A DNA stretch of 64,000 nucleotides, from the NCBI GenBank assembly GCA_003138895.1, contig PLHJ01000005.1, positions 3,729 through 67,728 of the forward strand, read 5' to 3'. Numbering within the stretch: position 1 is the stretch's first letter; every line of letters begins with the position of its first letter. The translations under genes were made by a program, and so were the position numbers. Origin of the DNA: Acidimicrobiaceae bacterium. GTDB lineage: Bacteria > Actinomycetota > Acidimicrobiia > Acidimicrobiales > RAAP-2. Under the pieces are notes generated by a model. That model searched no databases and had not been told where the DNA came from. It saw nothing but the letters and a program-made list of their open reading frames with translations. Of this stretch, positions 9,596 to 20,760 are shown piece by piece.

Positions 9596-10356
9596 GGACG
9601 CTGCTCGCGGCGAAGCAGATTGACGTTGGGGTTCACCCGACGGCGCATTTGCCCATCATCGGGACTATCGATCTCGACGTCTTGGCTTCGACATTGCTCG
9701 CCGTCGCCATCTTTTCGTTGCTTGGTTATTTCTTGGTGCGAAAGGTCACGCCTGGCGTGCCCGGCAAATTTCAACTCATGTGGGAAATCATTTACGAGAT
9801 GGTGAGTGATCTCGCACTGTCCGCCATTGGACCAAAGGGTAAGCGCTACATCCCAATTGGCGTCACGATATTTATTTTCATTTTGATCTGCAACTGGATT
9901 GGTTTCATCCCGTCAGCGCTGCACCCGGGTGGATCGTTTGAACTTCTTCCGGCGCCGACCGCCGACGTGAACTTGCCTCTCGCCTTTGCCCTGTTTGTCA
10001 TTGTGTGGGTACACATAGATTCGGCGCGCTCGCGAGGCTTTCGTGGTTACTTCGCGCACTATAAACAGCCGTTCACGGCGCTGCTACCGATCAACATCAT
10101 TGAAGAAATAACCAAGCCCATAACCTTGACTTTCCGACTTTTTGGCAATCTCTTTTCCGGTGGACTCATGGTGCTCGTTATGACCACGTTGTTGCCGGTG
10201 TTCGTAGTTCCATACGGGGAATTAATTTGGAAGCCCTTTGACCTCTTTATTGGGGCCATTCAGGCGTACATCTTCATGTTGCTGACGGTCATCTACTTTG
10301 CGATGGCCACGTCGAATGACCCCGAACACAATGAAGTTTTAGAAAAATCGCATTAA
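9592..10356 (+). CDS. atpB: ATP synthase F0 subunit a
   Basis: Membrane stator subunit forming the proton half-channels against the c-ring. The 254-residue polytopic protein carries the essential arginine, R182, in ITLTFRLFGNLFSGG, preceded by the conserved INIIEEITKP. Charged residues of the half-channel helix are present. GTG start overlapping the upstream gene by 4 nt. First of the eight structural genes in the order B-E-F-H-A-G-D-C. Confidence 0.97.
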   Translation: MRTLLAAKQIDVGVHPTAHLPIIGTIDLDVLASTLLAVAIFSLLGYFLVRKVTPGVPGKFQLMWEIIYEMVSDLALSAIGPKGKRYIPIGVTIFIFILICNWIGFIPSALHPGGSFELLPAPTADVNLPLAFALFVIVWVHIDSARSRGFRGYFAHYKQPFTALLPINIIEEITKPITLTFRLFGNLFSGGLMVLVMTTLLPVFVVPYGELIWKPFDLFIGAIQAYIFMLLTVIYFAMATSNDPEHNEVLEKSH

Positions 10357-10375
10357 ATAACCAGGAGGAAAGTAC

Positions 10376-10645
10376 ATGGCAACGAATCCAAACGACATCG
10401 CGGCAGCGGTCCGTAGTGCCGGCGCGCTCGTCGGTGGCGGTCTCGCCCTCGGTGGAGGCGCTATTGGAGCAGCAATTGGTGACGGTTTGGCGGGTAGTCA
10501 GACGATTGCCGCTATTGCCCGTCAGCCCGAGATTGAAAACAAAGCACGTCAGTACTTCTTTTTGACGGTTGGTTTGGTGGAGGCAATGTACTTCATCAAC
10601 CTGCTGTTCATGGTTGTCTTCGTGTACGTCTTCAAGAAGCAATAG
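10376..10645 (+). CDS. atpE: ATP synthase F0 subunit c
   Basis: 89-residue hairpin protein forming the rotating proteolipid ring. Helix 1 contains the glycine-rich [16 protein letters not shown] and helix 2 carries the ion-binding carboxylate E69 in [11 protein letters not shown]. The polar loop RQPEIE is present. The residues around E69 look proton-type; I see no Na+ signature. The ribosome site AGGAGGAAA before the ATG is the strongest in the operon, as expected for a subunit needed in many copies, and a long hairpin follows the gene. Confidence 0.97.
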   Translation: MATNPNDIAAAVRSAGALVGGGLALGGGAIGAAIGDGLAGSQTIAAIARQPEIENKARQYFFLTVGLVEAMYFINLLFMVVFVYVFKKQ

Positions 10646-10651
10646 TTCGCG

Positions 10652-10683
10652 CGTTGGGTGGTTTTTAGCGAAGCCACCCAACG
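10652..10683 (+). promoter_or_regulatory. Intercistronic hairpin between atpE and atpF
   Basis: Seven bases after the atpE stop, CGTTGGGTGG (10652-10661) pairs perfectly with CCACCCAACG (10674-10683). The intervening TTTT/GAAG bases can extend the stem by about four weaker pairs to a TAGC loop. No U-tract follows, so it is not a classic terminator. It is better read as an RNA-stabilising or processing element that raises atpE mRNA relative to downstream genes. The structure is seen; the role is inferred. Confidence 0.75.
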
Positions 10684-10719
10684 TCCAAAAATCAAAGTAG
10701 ATAGAGAAGGTCAATTGAG

Positions 10720-11241
10720 ATGATTGCTGAGTCAGTCTTTCTGTTACCGAATGGAACGTTCTTCGTCGAGTTAATCGTCGTTGCCGTTGTGCTTTTCCTG
10801 GCGACGAAATACATCCTGCCGCCCCTTAATAAGGCGCTCGAAGAACGACAATCCAAAATCAAGGCCGCACTGGACTCCGCCGACGAAGCGCGAGCCGAGG
10901 CCGAAGCCGCGGGTGGCGAGCGCCAAGAAATCTTGAACACCGCACGAAACCAAGCCCGTGACATCATCGCGGCTGCCCAGGCCACTTCGGATCAGGTGAA
11001 GGCGGAAGCGGCCGGACGAGCCCAGGTCGAAGCGGACCGCATCGTCGCCGCCGCGAACGGTGAAGTTGATGCCGCGCGCCAGCGGGCCATCGACGAAGCA
11101 TCCGCTCGCATTGGCGAAATCGTCTTTGACCTGGTCGCCAAAATTGTGGGACGCGAAGTTGATCAGTCCTCGCACCAAGACCTCGTTCGAGAAGCCGTTG
11201 CCGCGCTTAATTCTGAAGCGCAAAAGGCGAGTGGTCGTTAA
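10720..11241 (+). CDS. atpF: ATP synthase F0 subunit b
   Basis: Peripheral-stalk subunit: one N-terminal membrane helix (about 12-30) followed by a long Ala/Glu/Arg-rich helix that dimerises and reaches F1. At 173 residues it is a standard stand-alone b subunit, not the b-delta fusion of mycobacteria. ATG start with an AGAAGG-like site about 12 nt upstream. It ends 2 nt before atpH. Confidence 0.95.
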   Translation: MIAESVFLLPNGTFFVELIVVAVVLFLATKYILPPLNKALEERQSKIKAALDSADEARAEAEAAGGERQEILNTARNQARDIIAAAQATSDQVKAEAAGRAQVEADRIVAAANGEVDAARQRAIDEASARIGEIVFDLVAKIVGREVDQSSHQDLVREAVAALNSEAQKASGR

Positions 11242-11243
11242 TC

Positions 11244-12149
11244 ATGCTGCCCAAGGTTCAGGGATTCGTTGCGGCCGTGCTTGGTCCCTTGGGCCAAGGC
11301 GATCTCTCGACGGTTGCTCGCGAAATTCGAGAGTTTGACTCTCTGGTTCGCTCGCGAAACGACATTCACGATGTTTTAACTGACACGTCGATTGCTCACA
11401 TTGCACGCGGCAACATTGTCCACGAACTCCTGAATGGCAAAGTGCAACCTTCGACGCTCCGACTTCTTTGCTACGTCGCGGTCCAATCGCCCGCGCAGCA
11501 CGTTCCCAAAGAAATCGACGACCTGGCACACACCGCTCATCGAATGAGTGAAGGCCTCGTTGACGAAGTGCCGAGTCTTTCGCTCCTTGAAGCTCGCCGC
11601 CGGGTTGGCGGATTTGCTGACGCCCACCTAGAAGACGTCTCGACGGACAACTTCACCGGTATTGAAGACGACCTCTTTCGCTGGGCGCGTTACGTCGAAG
11701 CAAACGGCGCACTTCGTCGTGAACTCGTTGACCGTGACGCACCGCTCGAAGCGCGCGTTTCTCTCACGACGGAATTACTCAACGGAAAAGTAAGTGCGAC
11801 GGCGCTGGCACTTGCGACCTACGTCATCATCGGCGGCCGTCCACGCGACGTGGTGGGAACACTTGATTTCCTCGTTGACTACGTGGCCAAGTCGCGAGAC
11901 TGGCGAGTGGCGCGGGTCTTTACCGCACGGGCCATGGATGATCAAACTCGCGAGCAGCTCACTGCTTCGCTGCGAGCGGTATCGGGGAAAAACGTAGAGT
12001 TAGAGGTCGCCGAAGACCCTTCACTCTTGGGTGGAGTGCTGGTGGAGATGGGCGACCTTCGAGTGGACGCGACAACGCGAGGTCGGCTTGGGTCACTTCG
12101 TGATGCGGTGAGCCCCGGACATTTTTATGAATCAAATAGCGATCGTTAA
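11244..12149 (+). CDS. atpH: ATP synthase F1 subunit delta, long form with duplicated domain
   Basis: Connects the peripheral stalk to the top of the alpha3beta3 head. Typical delta subunits have about 180 residues; this one has 301. The block [18 protein letters not shown] (around residue 60) recurs as [18 protein letters not shown] (around 180) with the same flanking helix pattern, so the N-terminal helical domain looks duplicated. The C-terminal domain (about 215-295, [19 protein letters not shown]) is single. A related extra delta domain is known in mycobacteria, where delta is fused to b; here b is a separate gene. It lies between atpF and atpA. Confidence 0.93.
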   Translation: MLPKVQGFVAAVLGPLGQGDLSTVAREIREFDSLVRSRNDIHDVLTDTSIAHIARGNIVHELLNGKVQPSTLRLLCYVAVQSPAQHVPKEIDDLAHTAHRMSEGLVDEVPSLSLLEARRRVGGFADAHLEDVSTDNFTGIEDDLFRWARYVEANGALRRELVDRDAPLEARVSLTTELLNGKVSATALALATYVIIGGRPRDVVGTLDFLVDYVAKSRDWRVARVFTARAMDDQTREQLTASLRAVSGKNVELEVAEDPSLLGGVLVEMGDLRVDATTRGRLGSLRDAVSPGHFYESNSDR

Positions 12150-12172
12150 CGGAAAAGGAAAAGGAAAAAGTG

Positions 12173-13690
12173 ATGACTGAGCTCACGATTAGTGCCAGCG
12201 AAATCACCGATGCGCTGAGGCGCAACGTAACCGAATACACCCCAACGGTGGGCACCGAACAGGTCGGCCGTGTGGTGGAAGTGGGCGACGGTATTGCTCG
12301 CGTTTCGGGTTTGCCATCGGCGAAGGTGAACGAGCTCCTCGAATTTGCCGACGGAACCGTAGGTCTCGCCATGAACCTCGATGAAGAGACCATTGGTGCC
12401 GTGGTTCTTGGTTCCGTGGACGGAATCGAAGAAGAACAGATTGTTCGCGCCACGGGGAAGATTCTCTCGATGCCGGTGGGCGACGCCCTGCTGGGACGCG
12501 TCGTGAACGCTCTCGGTGAGCCCATTGACGGCAAGGGTCCTCTCGTCAATCCGACGATTCGACGCATGGAAGTTCAGGCGCCGGGCATCATCGGTCGCCA
12601 GCCGGTGAGCGAACCGTTGCAGACAGGTATCAAGGCTATTGACGCCATGACCCCAATTGGTCGAGGGCAGCGCGAACTCATTATTGGTGACCGCAAGACC
12701 GGTAAGACGACGGTTGCCGTTGACACGATCTTGAATCAAAAGGGCCTGGGTGTGAAGTGCATCTACGTGGCCGTTGGTCAAAAGAACTCGTCCGTCGCCC
12801 AGACCGTGAAGATCCTGGAAGACTTTGGCGCACTCGAGTACACGGTGGTCGTCGTGGCTTCAGCCGGTGACCCCGCACCGTTCAAGTTTCTCGCGCCCTA
12901 CGCCGGTTGCGCCATTGGACAAGAGTGGATGGAAAATGGCCAGCACGCATTGGTGGTCTACGACGACCTCTCTAAGCAGGCCGAGGCGTACCGACAGATT
13001 TCGCTGCTGCTGCGTCGTCCACCGGGCCGCGAGGCGTACCCCGGTGACGTGTTCTATTTGCACAGTCGACTTCTCGAGCGCGCCGCCAAATTGAGCGACG
13101 AACTCGGTGGAGGGTCGCTTACGGCTCTTCCCATCATCGAAACCAAGGCCGGCGACATTTCGGCGTACATCCCGACGAACGTAATTTCGATTACCGACGG
13201 ACAGGTGTTCTTGGAAGCCGACCTCTTTTATTCGGGTGTTCGTCCCGCCATCAACGTGGGCAACTCGGTGAGTCGAGTCGGTAGCGCTGCTCAGATTAAG
13301 GCCATGAAGTCAGTATCGGGAACCCTCAAGATTGACCTGGCGCAGTTCCGAGACCTGGAGTCGTTCGCGACTTTTGGATCCGAACTCGACAAGTCGTCCC
13401 AGCAACAATTGGACCGTGGTTACCGTCTGACCGAACTGTTGAAGCAGTCGCTCAACGCTCCGGTGCCAGTAGAAGAGCAAGTCATTGTCATCTATGCGGG
13501 TACCAAGGGTTGGCTTGATGAGGTGCCCATTAGCGACGTTCGAAGGTTCGAGAGCGAAATGCTGACGACCTTTCGAGCCAAGCACAAGGACCTGCTTGAT
13601 CAGATTCGCACTACGGGTGCACTGCCCGACACGGCAGCGATTGACGCGGCGCTGGAATCATTCCGCCACGGCTTTGCAATCAGCAACTAG
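12173..13690 (+). CDS. atpA: ATP synthase F1 subunit alpha
   Basis: Non-catalytic nucleotide-binding subunit of F1, 505 residues from the ATG. Walker A GDRKTGKT lies at 172-179; the [18 protein letters not shown] signature near residue 365 contributes the arginine finger region. A GTG at 12170 is directly before the ATG at 12173; purine-rich AAGGAAAAAG fits the ATG. Lies in the conserved H-A-G-D-C order. Confidence 0.97.
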   Translation: MTELTISASEITDALRRNVTEYTPTVGTEQVGRVVEVGDGIARVSGLPSAKVNELLEFADGTVGLAMNLDEETIGAVVLGSVDGIEEEQIVRATGKILSMPVGDALLGRVVNALGEPIDGKGPLVNPTIRRMEVQAPGIIGRQPVSEPLQTGIKAIDAMTPIGRGQRELIIGDRKTGKTTVAVDTILNQKGLGVKCIYVAVGQKNSSVAQTVKILEDFGALEYTVVVVASAGDPAPFKFLAPYAGCAIGQEWMENGQHALVVYDDLSKQAEAYRQISLLLRRPPGREAYPGDVFYLHSRLLERAAKLSDELGGGSLTALPIIETKAGDISAYIPTNVISITDGQVFLEADLFYSGVRPAINVGNSVSRVGSAAQIKAMKSVSGTLKIDLAQFRDLESFATFGSELDKSSQQQLDRGYRLTELLKQSLNAPVPVEEQVIVIYAGTKGWLDEVPISDVRRFESEMLTTFRAKHKDLLDQIRTTGALPDTAAIDAALESFRHGFAISN

Positions 13691-13724
13691 TCAGTAGTAG
13701 TCGAGCGAGGAAAGGAGGCAACCC

Positions 13725-16059
<2,335 letters not shown>

Positions 16060-16063
16060 CACA

Positions 16064-16492
16064 GTGCCCGTACTGCACGTTGAGATAGTGACACCAGAAT
16101 CGTCGTTGTGGGAGGGAGACGCCACGGCGCTTATTGCTCGATCCTCTGACGGCAACTTCACCATCCTTCCTGAGCACACGGCCGTCATTGGCGACTTGGT
16201 GCCCGGCGTTCTTCGGGTGGAAACAGCGGAGGGTGAACTTTCGTTCGTTGAACACGGTGGCTATTTTCAAGTTAATACTGATCACGACGCCGACGCCACG
16301 ACGGCAACGGTGTTGGTCGGAACAGCCGAGCGAACCTCGGACATCGACGTAGCTCGCGCCGAAGCGGCGAAGGCAACCGCCGAAGCGGCGCTCGCGGCGA
16401 CGAATCGTGAAGGCGACCTTGACGATGCTGTTCTTCAGTCGGCTCGTGATGCGTTGGCGCGCGCTGAACTGCGCCTCGGTGCCGCGAAGTAA
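16064..16492 (+). CDS. atpC: ATP synthase F1 subunit epsilon
   Basis: Rotor foot subunit that can inhibit ATP hydrolysis, 142 residues. The N-terminal beta-sandwich starts LHVEIVTPESSLWEGDATALIA; the C-terminal part is an Ala/Glu/Arg helical hairpin. The ORF track begins within atpD, but GTG at 16064, 4 nt after the atpD stop, is the natural start. Its stop is immediately followed by the stop of the convergent CBS gene, so there is no room for a separate terminator. Confidence 0.93.
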   Translation: MPVLHVEIVTPESSLWEGDATALIARSSDGNFTILPEHTAVIGDLVPGVLRVETAEGELSFVEHGGYFQVNTDHDADATTATVLVGTAERTSDIDVARAEAAKATAEAALAATNREGDLDDAVLQSARDALARAELRLGAAK

Positions 16493-16924
16493 TTAACGCG
16501 CGGAGACGTACTCCAGCAGTTCCGTCTTCTCACGTTCTAACTCGTGAAGTCGAGCGTGAACAACGTCACCAATGGACACAATGCCGACGAGTGATTCGCC
16601 GTCGGTTACTGGGATGTGACGTACGCGCATCTCGGTCATGAGTTCCATTAACTCGAGGGTCGTGGAACTGGGTGAGCACACCGTGATATTCACCGTCATG
16701 AGTTCACTTACTCGCTGGTCGAGGACGCCTTCTTCGCCATTGGCAAGTGCTCGCACGACGTCACGCTCGCTCAAAATTCCCACCAGTGGGGGCGTTGCGC
16801 CCACCACAACGAGCGCGCCTATGCCGCGTTCACGAAGCAGTTGGACGGCGTCGCCCACGAGTTGTGACTGATTGATTGTCGCAACCGCAGAACCCTTTTG
16901 CTGCAAAAGTTCAGACACCTTCAT
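16493..16924 (-). CDS. Tandem CBS-domain protein
   Basis: 143-residue protein made almost entirely of two CBS domains (about 5-62 and 70-128), a module that binds adenine nucleotides or SAM to sense energy state. Motifs include VGILSERDVVRAL and the second-copy IPVTDGESLVGIVSIGDVV. A short charged C-terminal helix (RLHELEREKTELLEYV) could mediate dimerisation. ATG with strong AAGGAGG site. No effector domain is attached; the partner is unknown. Confidence 0.85.
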   Translation of the reverse strand: MKVSELLQQKGSAVATINQSQLVGDAVQLLRERGIGALVVVGATPPLVGILSERDVVRALANGEEGVLDQRVSELMTVNITVCSPSSTTLELMELMTEMRVRHIPVTDGESLVGIVSIGDVVHARLHELEREKTELLEYVSAR

Positions 16925-17014
16925 AGATCCTCCTTGACCTACGACGCGCTGCGCGCCAGGAGATTCGTCTCCTTATTGGACACTACGCCTCAAAAGTGGC
17001 GGCCGCTCGGGTCT

Positions 17015-18001
17015 TTAAAAACCCGCGATCGTGAACTCATTGAGCTTGTTATGGCGGTGAAACGTCTCAATGGTCCGCACCGTGCCCGACTTGGAGCGCA
17101 CGACCAGGGACTGGGTGGTGGCGCCAAAATCGTGAAATCGAACACCGCGAAGAAAGTCGCCGTCGGTGATGGCGGTGGCACAAAAGAAACAATCGCCGCC
17201 CACGAGATCATCAGTCGTCAAGATTTTTTGCGTGTCGTAGCCGAGTGAGGAAGCACTCTTTTTGAGTTCCTCGTCTTCGGTCCAGAGGCGGCTCTGAATC
17301 TCGCCTCCGAGGCCCTTTAAGGCCGCCGCGGCGATTACGGCTTCGGGTGTTCCCCCGACGCCCATCAGAATGTCGGCACCCGAATGCGGCCACGCAGTCG
17401 CGATGGCCCCGGCGACGTCGCCGTCGCCAATGGACACCACGCGAGCACCGGCGTCACGAATCTCCGCCACAAGATCGTCGTGGCGCGGACGTTCGAGCAC
17501 CACCACACCCAATTCTTGGACGGGCTTGTTGAGGCACTTTGAAAGCTCCGTGAGATTTTCTTTGACGGTGGCTTCGAGACTCACGACGCCACGACCCTTG
17601 GGTCCGACGGCGAGTTTCTCCGCGTAAAAGAACGGTCCCGGGTTGAACATGGTGCCTCGTCCAGATATGGCAATGACCGACAGTGCGCCGTTTTGGCCCT
17701 TGGCCGTGGGGCGTGTGCCATCAATGGGATCAACGGCGACGTCCACGAGCGGGGGTCGCCCGTCGCCCACGTGCTCGCCGTTAAAGAGCATCGGCGCTTG
17801 GTCTTTTTCACCTTCTCCAATGACCACGACTCCGTCCATGGTCACCGAGGTAAGAACGTGACGCATGGCGTCCACCGCAGCCTTATCGGCAGCAATTTTG
17901 TCGCCCCGTCCCGACCATCGGGCCGCCGCGATGGCCGCCGCTTCGGTGACACGAATGAGTTCGAGGGCAATGTTGCGATCGGGGCGGGCGGGCGTCTGCA
18001 C
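17015..18001 (-). CDS. glpX: Fructose-1,6-bisphosphatase class II (GlpX)
   Basis: Metal-dependent gluconeogenic phosphatase hydrolysing fructose-1,6-bisphosphate. Key blocks are NIALELIRVTEAAAIAAARW at the N-terminus, VVIGEGEKDQAPML and the metal-binding DVAVDPIDGTRPT, then GVGGTPEAVIAA. The ORF is open to 18226, but that would overlap murA on the other strand and even share its start codon bases. GTG at 18001 gives 328 residues and a family-typical beginning, so I placed the start there without a clear ribosome site. Likely the main FBPase. Confidence 0.9.
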   Translation of the reverse strand: MQTPARPDRNIALELIRVTEAAAIAAARWSGRGDKIAADKAAVDAMRHVLTSVTMDGVVVIGEGEKDQAPMLFNGEHVGDGRPPLVDVAVDPIDGTRPTAKGQNGALSVIAISGRGTMFNPGPFFYAEKLAVGPKGRGVVSLEATVKENLTELSKCLNKPVQELGVVVLERPRHDDLVAEIRDAGARVVSIGDGDVAGAIATAWPHSGADILMGVGGTPEAVIAAAALKGLGGEIQSRLWTEDEELKKSASSLGYDTQKILTTDDLVGGDCFFCATAITDGDFLRGVRFHDFGATTQSLVVRSKSGTVRTIETFHRHNKLNEFTIAGF

Positions 18002-18086
18002 CCCAAAAGAGTAGTGGGGAGCGACTACGAACGCGCTAAAACTATGCGATTCATGCCAACTTGCCGCAGCGACAATACTTGAAGGC

Positions 18087-19349
18087 ATGACGCAACTCGT
18101 AGTGAAGCCTGCGGGACCGCTTTCGGGTGTTGTGCGGGCGTACGGTGCCAAAAACGCGGTCTTGAAGGAGATGGCGGCCTGCCTATTGGCAACCGGCGAG
18201 CACCATCTCACGAACGTGCCGAACATTACTGACGTCGCTACGATGGCCGAACTCTTGGTGGCGCTTGGTTGTCAGGTTCGAAGAGACGACCACGAACTCT
18301 GGATTTCCGTGCCCGAAGCGGGGGCTCTTTCGCCGGTCGCTCCCGCGCATCTTTTTGAAGCCATGCGCGCGTCGCTCGTGGTACTTGGACCGCTACTGGC
18401 GCGCTGTGGACAAGCCAACATGGCCTTGCCGGGTGGCGATGACTTTGGCCAGCGACCAATCAATTTTCACACCGACGGGCTGAGTGCAATGGGCGCGCGT
18501 TTTCACAACAATCGAAGTTCTATCCACGCAACGCTCGAAGGACTGCGACTGCAGTGCGCGCGAATCACACTCGAATATCCCAGTCATACCGCTACGGACA
18601 ATTTGCTCATGGCAGCAGTGCTCGCCAACGGCCGCTCCGTTATTGAGAACGCTGCTCGAGAACCAGAAGTCGAAGACCTTGGTCGACAGCTGCAGGCCAT
18701 GGGAGCAAAGATTGATGGTCTCGGAACATCTCGTTTGACGATTGAGGGCGTGGAAGAACTCTCTCCGGCGACGCACGACGTCATTCCTGACCGCGTAGTG
18801 AGCGCGACGTACTTGGCCGCGGGGATTATCACCGGCGGCGCCGTACGCGTGAGTGACGCTCGAGCTGATCACATGGAAATGTTGATTCGAAAGTTCGAAA
18901 CTATGGGAGCCGAGATTGATGTGTCGGGTGAAGGAGTGCTCGCGAGAGGTCCCGATCAACTCTTAGGCTGTGACGTGGCGACCTTGCCGTATCCAGGAGT
19001 GGCCACGGACTACAAGCCCCTCATTACGACGCTGCTCTGCGTGGCGAGCGGGGTGTCGGTCGTGACAGAAAATCTCTTCGCAGGACGATTTCGCTATGTC
19101 GACGAATTGGTTCGCTTGGGCGCTCTCATTACGACCGAGGGGCACCACGCCTTGATTCGCGGGGTGAACAAACTCAACGGAACGTCGGTGAATGCTACGG
19201 ACATTCGTGCCGCGGCAGCGTTGTCCCTCGCGGGACTCGTGGCTGAGGGCGAGACAATTATTTCTGGTCTCGAGCACCTCGACCGGGGCTACGACGATTT
19301 CGTCGGTCGCATTAAATCCCTAGGCGCCACGGTAGAACGCACCTCGTGA
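18087..19349 (+). CDS. murA: UDP-N-acetylglucosamine 1-carboxyvinyltransferase, Cys-to-Asp form
   Basis: First committed step of peptidoglycan synthesis: transfers enolpyruvate from PEP to UDP-GlcNAc. It has 420 residues, and YGAKNAVLKEMAACLL matches the catalytic Lys region. The loop that reads PGGCAIGARP in E. coli reads PGGDDFGQRP here, so the fosfomycin-target cysteine is replaced by D118, as in mycobacteria. ATG start just beside the divergent glpX region; the 3' end overlaps meaB by GTGA. murA downstream of the atp operon is also seen in Mycobacterium. Confidence 0.94.
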   Translation: MTQLVVKPAGPLSGVVRAYGAKNAVLKEMAACLLATGEHHLTNVPNITDVATMAELLVALGCQVRRDDHELWISVPEAGALSPVAPAHLFEAMRASLVVLGPLLARCGQANMALPGGDDFGQRPINFHTDGLSAMGARFHNNRSSIHATLEGLRLQCARITLEYPSHTATDNLLMAAVLANGRSVIENAAREPEVEDLGRQLQAMGAKIDGLGTSRLTIEGVEELSPATHDVIPDRVVSATYLAAGIITGGAVRVSDARADHMEMLIRKFETMGAEIDVSGEGVLARGPDQLLGCDVATLPYPGVATDYKPLITTLLCVASGVSVVTENLFAGRFRYVDELVRLGALITTEGHHALIRGVNKLNGTSVNATDIRAAAALSLAGLVAEGETIISGLEHLDRGYDDFVGRIKSLGATVERTS

Positions 19350-20308
19350 TTCCTCGCGAACCCGACACCCTGGTAGCCCTCGCGAAGCAGGGATCGCGCA
19401 CAGCTCTCGCTCGCCTCATGACCTACGTGGAATCCGGTGGCGACACGCAGCGTGCCACGACGGCACTGGCGTACCTGTCAAACGAGCCCTACGTCGTCGG
19501 AATAACTGGTCCTCCCGGCGCAGGGAAGTCCACGCTGACAGACCAACTCATTACGCGCGCGCTTAACGAAGGATCGTTCGATGGCGAGGGAGCGTTCGCT
19601 GAGGTGGGCATTCTTTGTGTCGATCCGAGTTCGCCCTTCACGGGCGGTGCCATTCTTGGTGACCGTGTTCGCATGCAGGATCACGCGACGAATGAGAAGG
19701 TGTTTATTCGTTCCATGGCCACGCGTGGGCATCTCGGCGGACTTTCCTTAGCCGTACCTGACGCTCTCCGGGTGCTCGGCTGTGCCGGGTTTGAATTGGC
19801 GCTCGTAGAAACGGTGGGCGTTGGTCAGATGGAAGTGGATATTGTCTCGACCGCTGACACAACCGTCGTGGTGACCAATCCAGGATGGGGTGACGCCATG
19901 CAAGCCAACAAGGCCGGCCTCTTGGAAATTGCGGACCTCTTTGTCATCAACAAGGCTGACCGCGCCGGCGTGCGTGAAACCCGTCGTGACTTAGAGCAAA
20001 TGCTTGATCTGGGAGAAGAGCGTTCGTGGCGACCCCCGATTGTGGAGACGGTGGCCACGGGAGGATCCGGCGTTGAAGAGTTGTGGCGAGCGCTGAGCGA
20101 ACATCGCCAGTACTTGTTGAAATCAGGAGATTTCACTCGTCGACGTCGCCTGCGAACGCGTGTTGAATTTGACAGAGTTCTCTCGGCCATGGTCCAATCG
20201 ACCGTGCAAACAATTGCCGGCGGCGCCGCTTACGAAACGCAACTCGAAGCCCTCGAGCAACACGTCATTGACCCGTACAGTGCGGCTGAACTCTTGTTGG
20301 ATCTTTAA
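19346..20308 (+). CDS. meaB: MeaB/ArgK-type G-protein chaperone
   Basis: P-loop GTPase that loads and protects adenosylcobalamin in methylmalonyl-CoA mutase or a relative. 320 residues with Walker A GPPGAGKST, the VDPSSPFTGGAILGDRVRM segment, VETVGVGQMEVDI and NKAD base-recognition motif, all diagnostic of this family. GTG start overlapping murA by 4 nt. No mutase gene is visible in the window, so its client must be encoded elsewhere. Confidence 0.93.
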   Translation: MIPREPDTLVALAKQGSRTALARLMTYVESGGDTQRATTALAYLSNEPYVVGITGPPGAGKSTLTDQLITRALNEGSFDGEGAFAEVGILCVDPSSPFTGGAILGDRVRMQDHATNEKVFIRSMATRGHLGGLSLAVPDALRVLGCAGFELALVETVGVGQMEVDIVSTADTTVVVTNPGWGDAMQANKAGLLEIADLFVINKADRAGVRETRRDLEQMLDLGEERSWRPPIVETVATGGSGVEELWRALSEHRQYLLKSGDFTRRRRLRTRVEFDRVLSAMVQSTVQTIAGGAAYETQLEALEQHVIDPYSAAELLLDL

Positions 20309-20760
20309 TGCTGGCGGTCAGCGTGGCGTCCGATATTTTGTACGTGGTGCACATCATGGTTGCGCTCGCCACTTTTTCGGTGCTCATCGCTATGCGTACG
20401 TCGGTGGCGATGCTCGTTAAGTCGCCCGGTAATGAAAAATTGACGAATAGGTTTCCTCCGGGACGTAACTGGGCGGGTCGCATTATCCATCTGCTCCCTC
20501 TTTCGGGACTAGCGCTTTCACTCAGTGAAGGTCACGACGACTCGCTAGGTCATCCGTGGATTGGCGTGGGATTCCTTTGTTATCTCGCGGCCGCTGGATT
20601 ACTCGAAGCTCGCGTATTCCCCTTGGAGCGGTCAGTCGCCTCGACCCTCGCGGCCGGTGAGGATGTTTCGAAGAGCGTGGGACGTCAACTGGGAAGTCGC
20701 TTGGACACCGTTTTGACGATTCTCGCGATCGCGGTCATCGTGATGGTGGTGCAGTTTTAA
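20308..20760 (+). CDS. Small integral membrane protein of unknown function
   Basis: 150 residues with four likely membrane segments (about 10-30, 60-75, 85-105, 130-148) and a basic cytoplasmic loop containing NRFPPGRNWAGR. The start ATG overlaps the meaB stop as TAATG, implying translational coupling. I do not recognise the family beyond a loose resemblance to DUF2269-type membrane proteins. Its stop shares TTAA with the convergent cysN stop. Confidence 0.7.
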   Translation: MLAVSVASDILYVVHIMVALATFSVLIAMRTSVAMLVKSPGNEKLTNRFPPGRNWAGRIIHLLPLSGLALSLSEGHDDSLGHPWIGVGFLCYLAAAGLLEARVFPLERSVASTLAAGEDVSKSVGRQLGSRLDTVLTILAIAVIVMVVQF

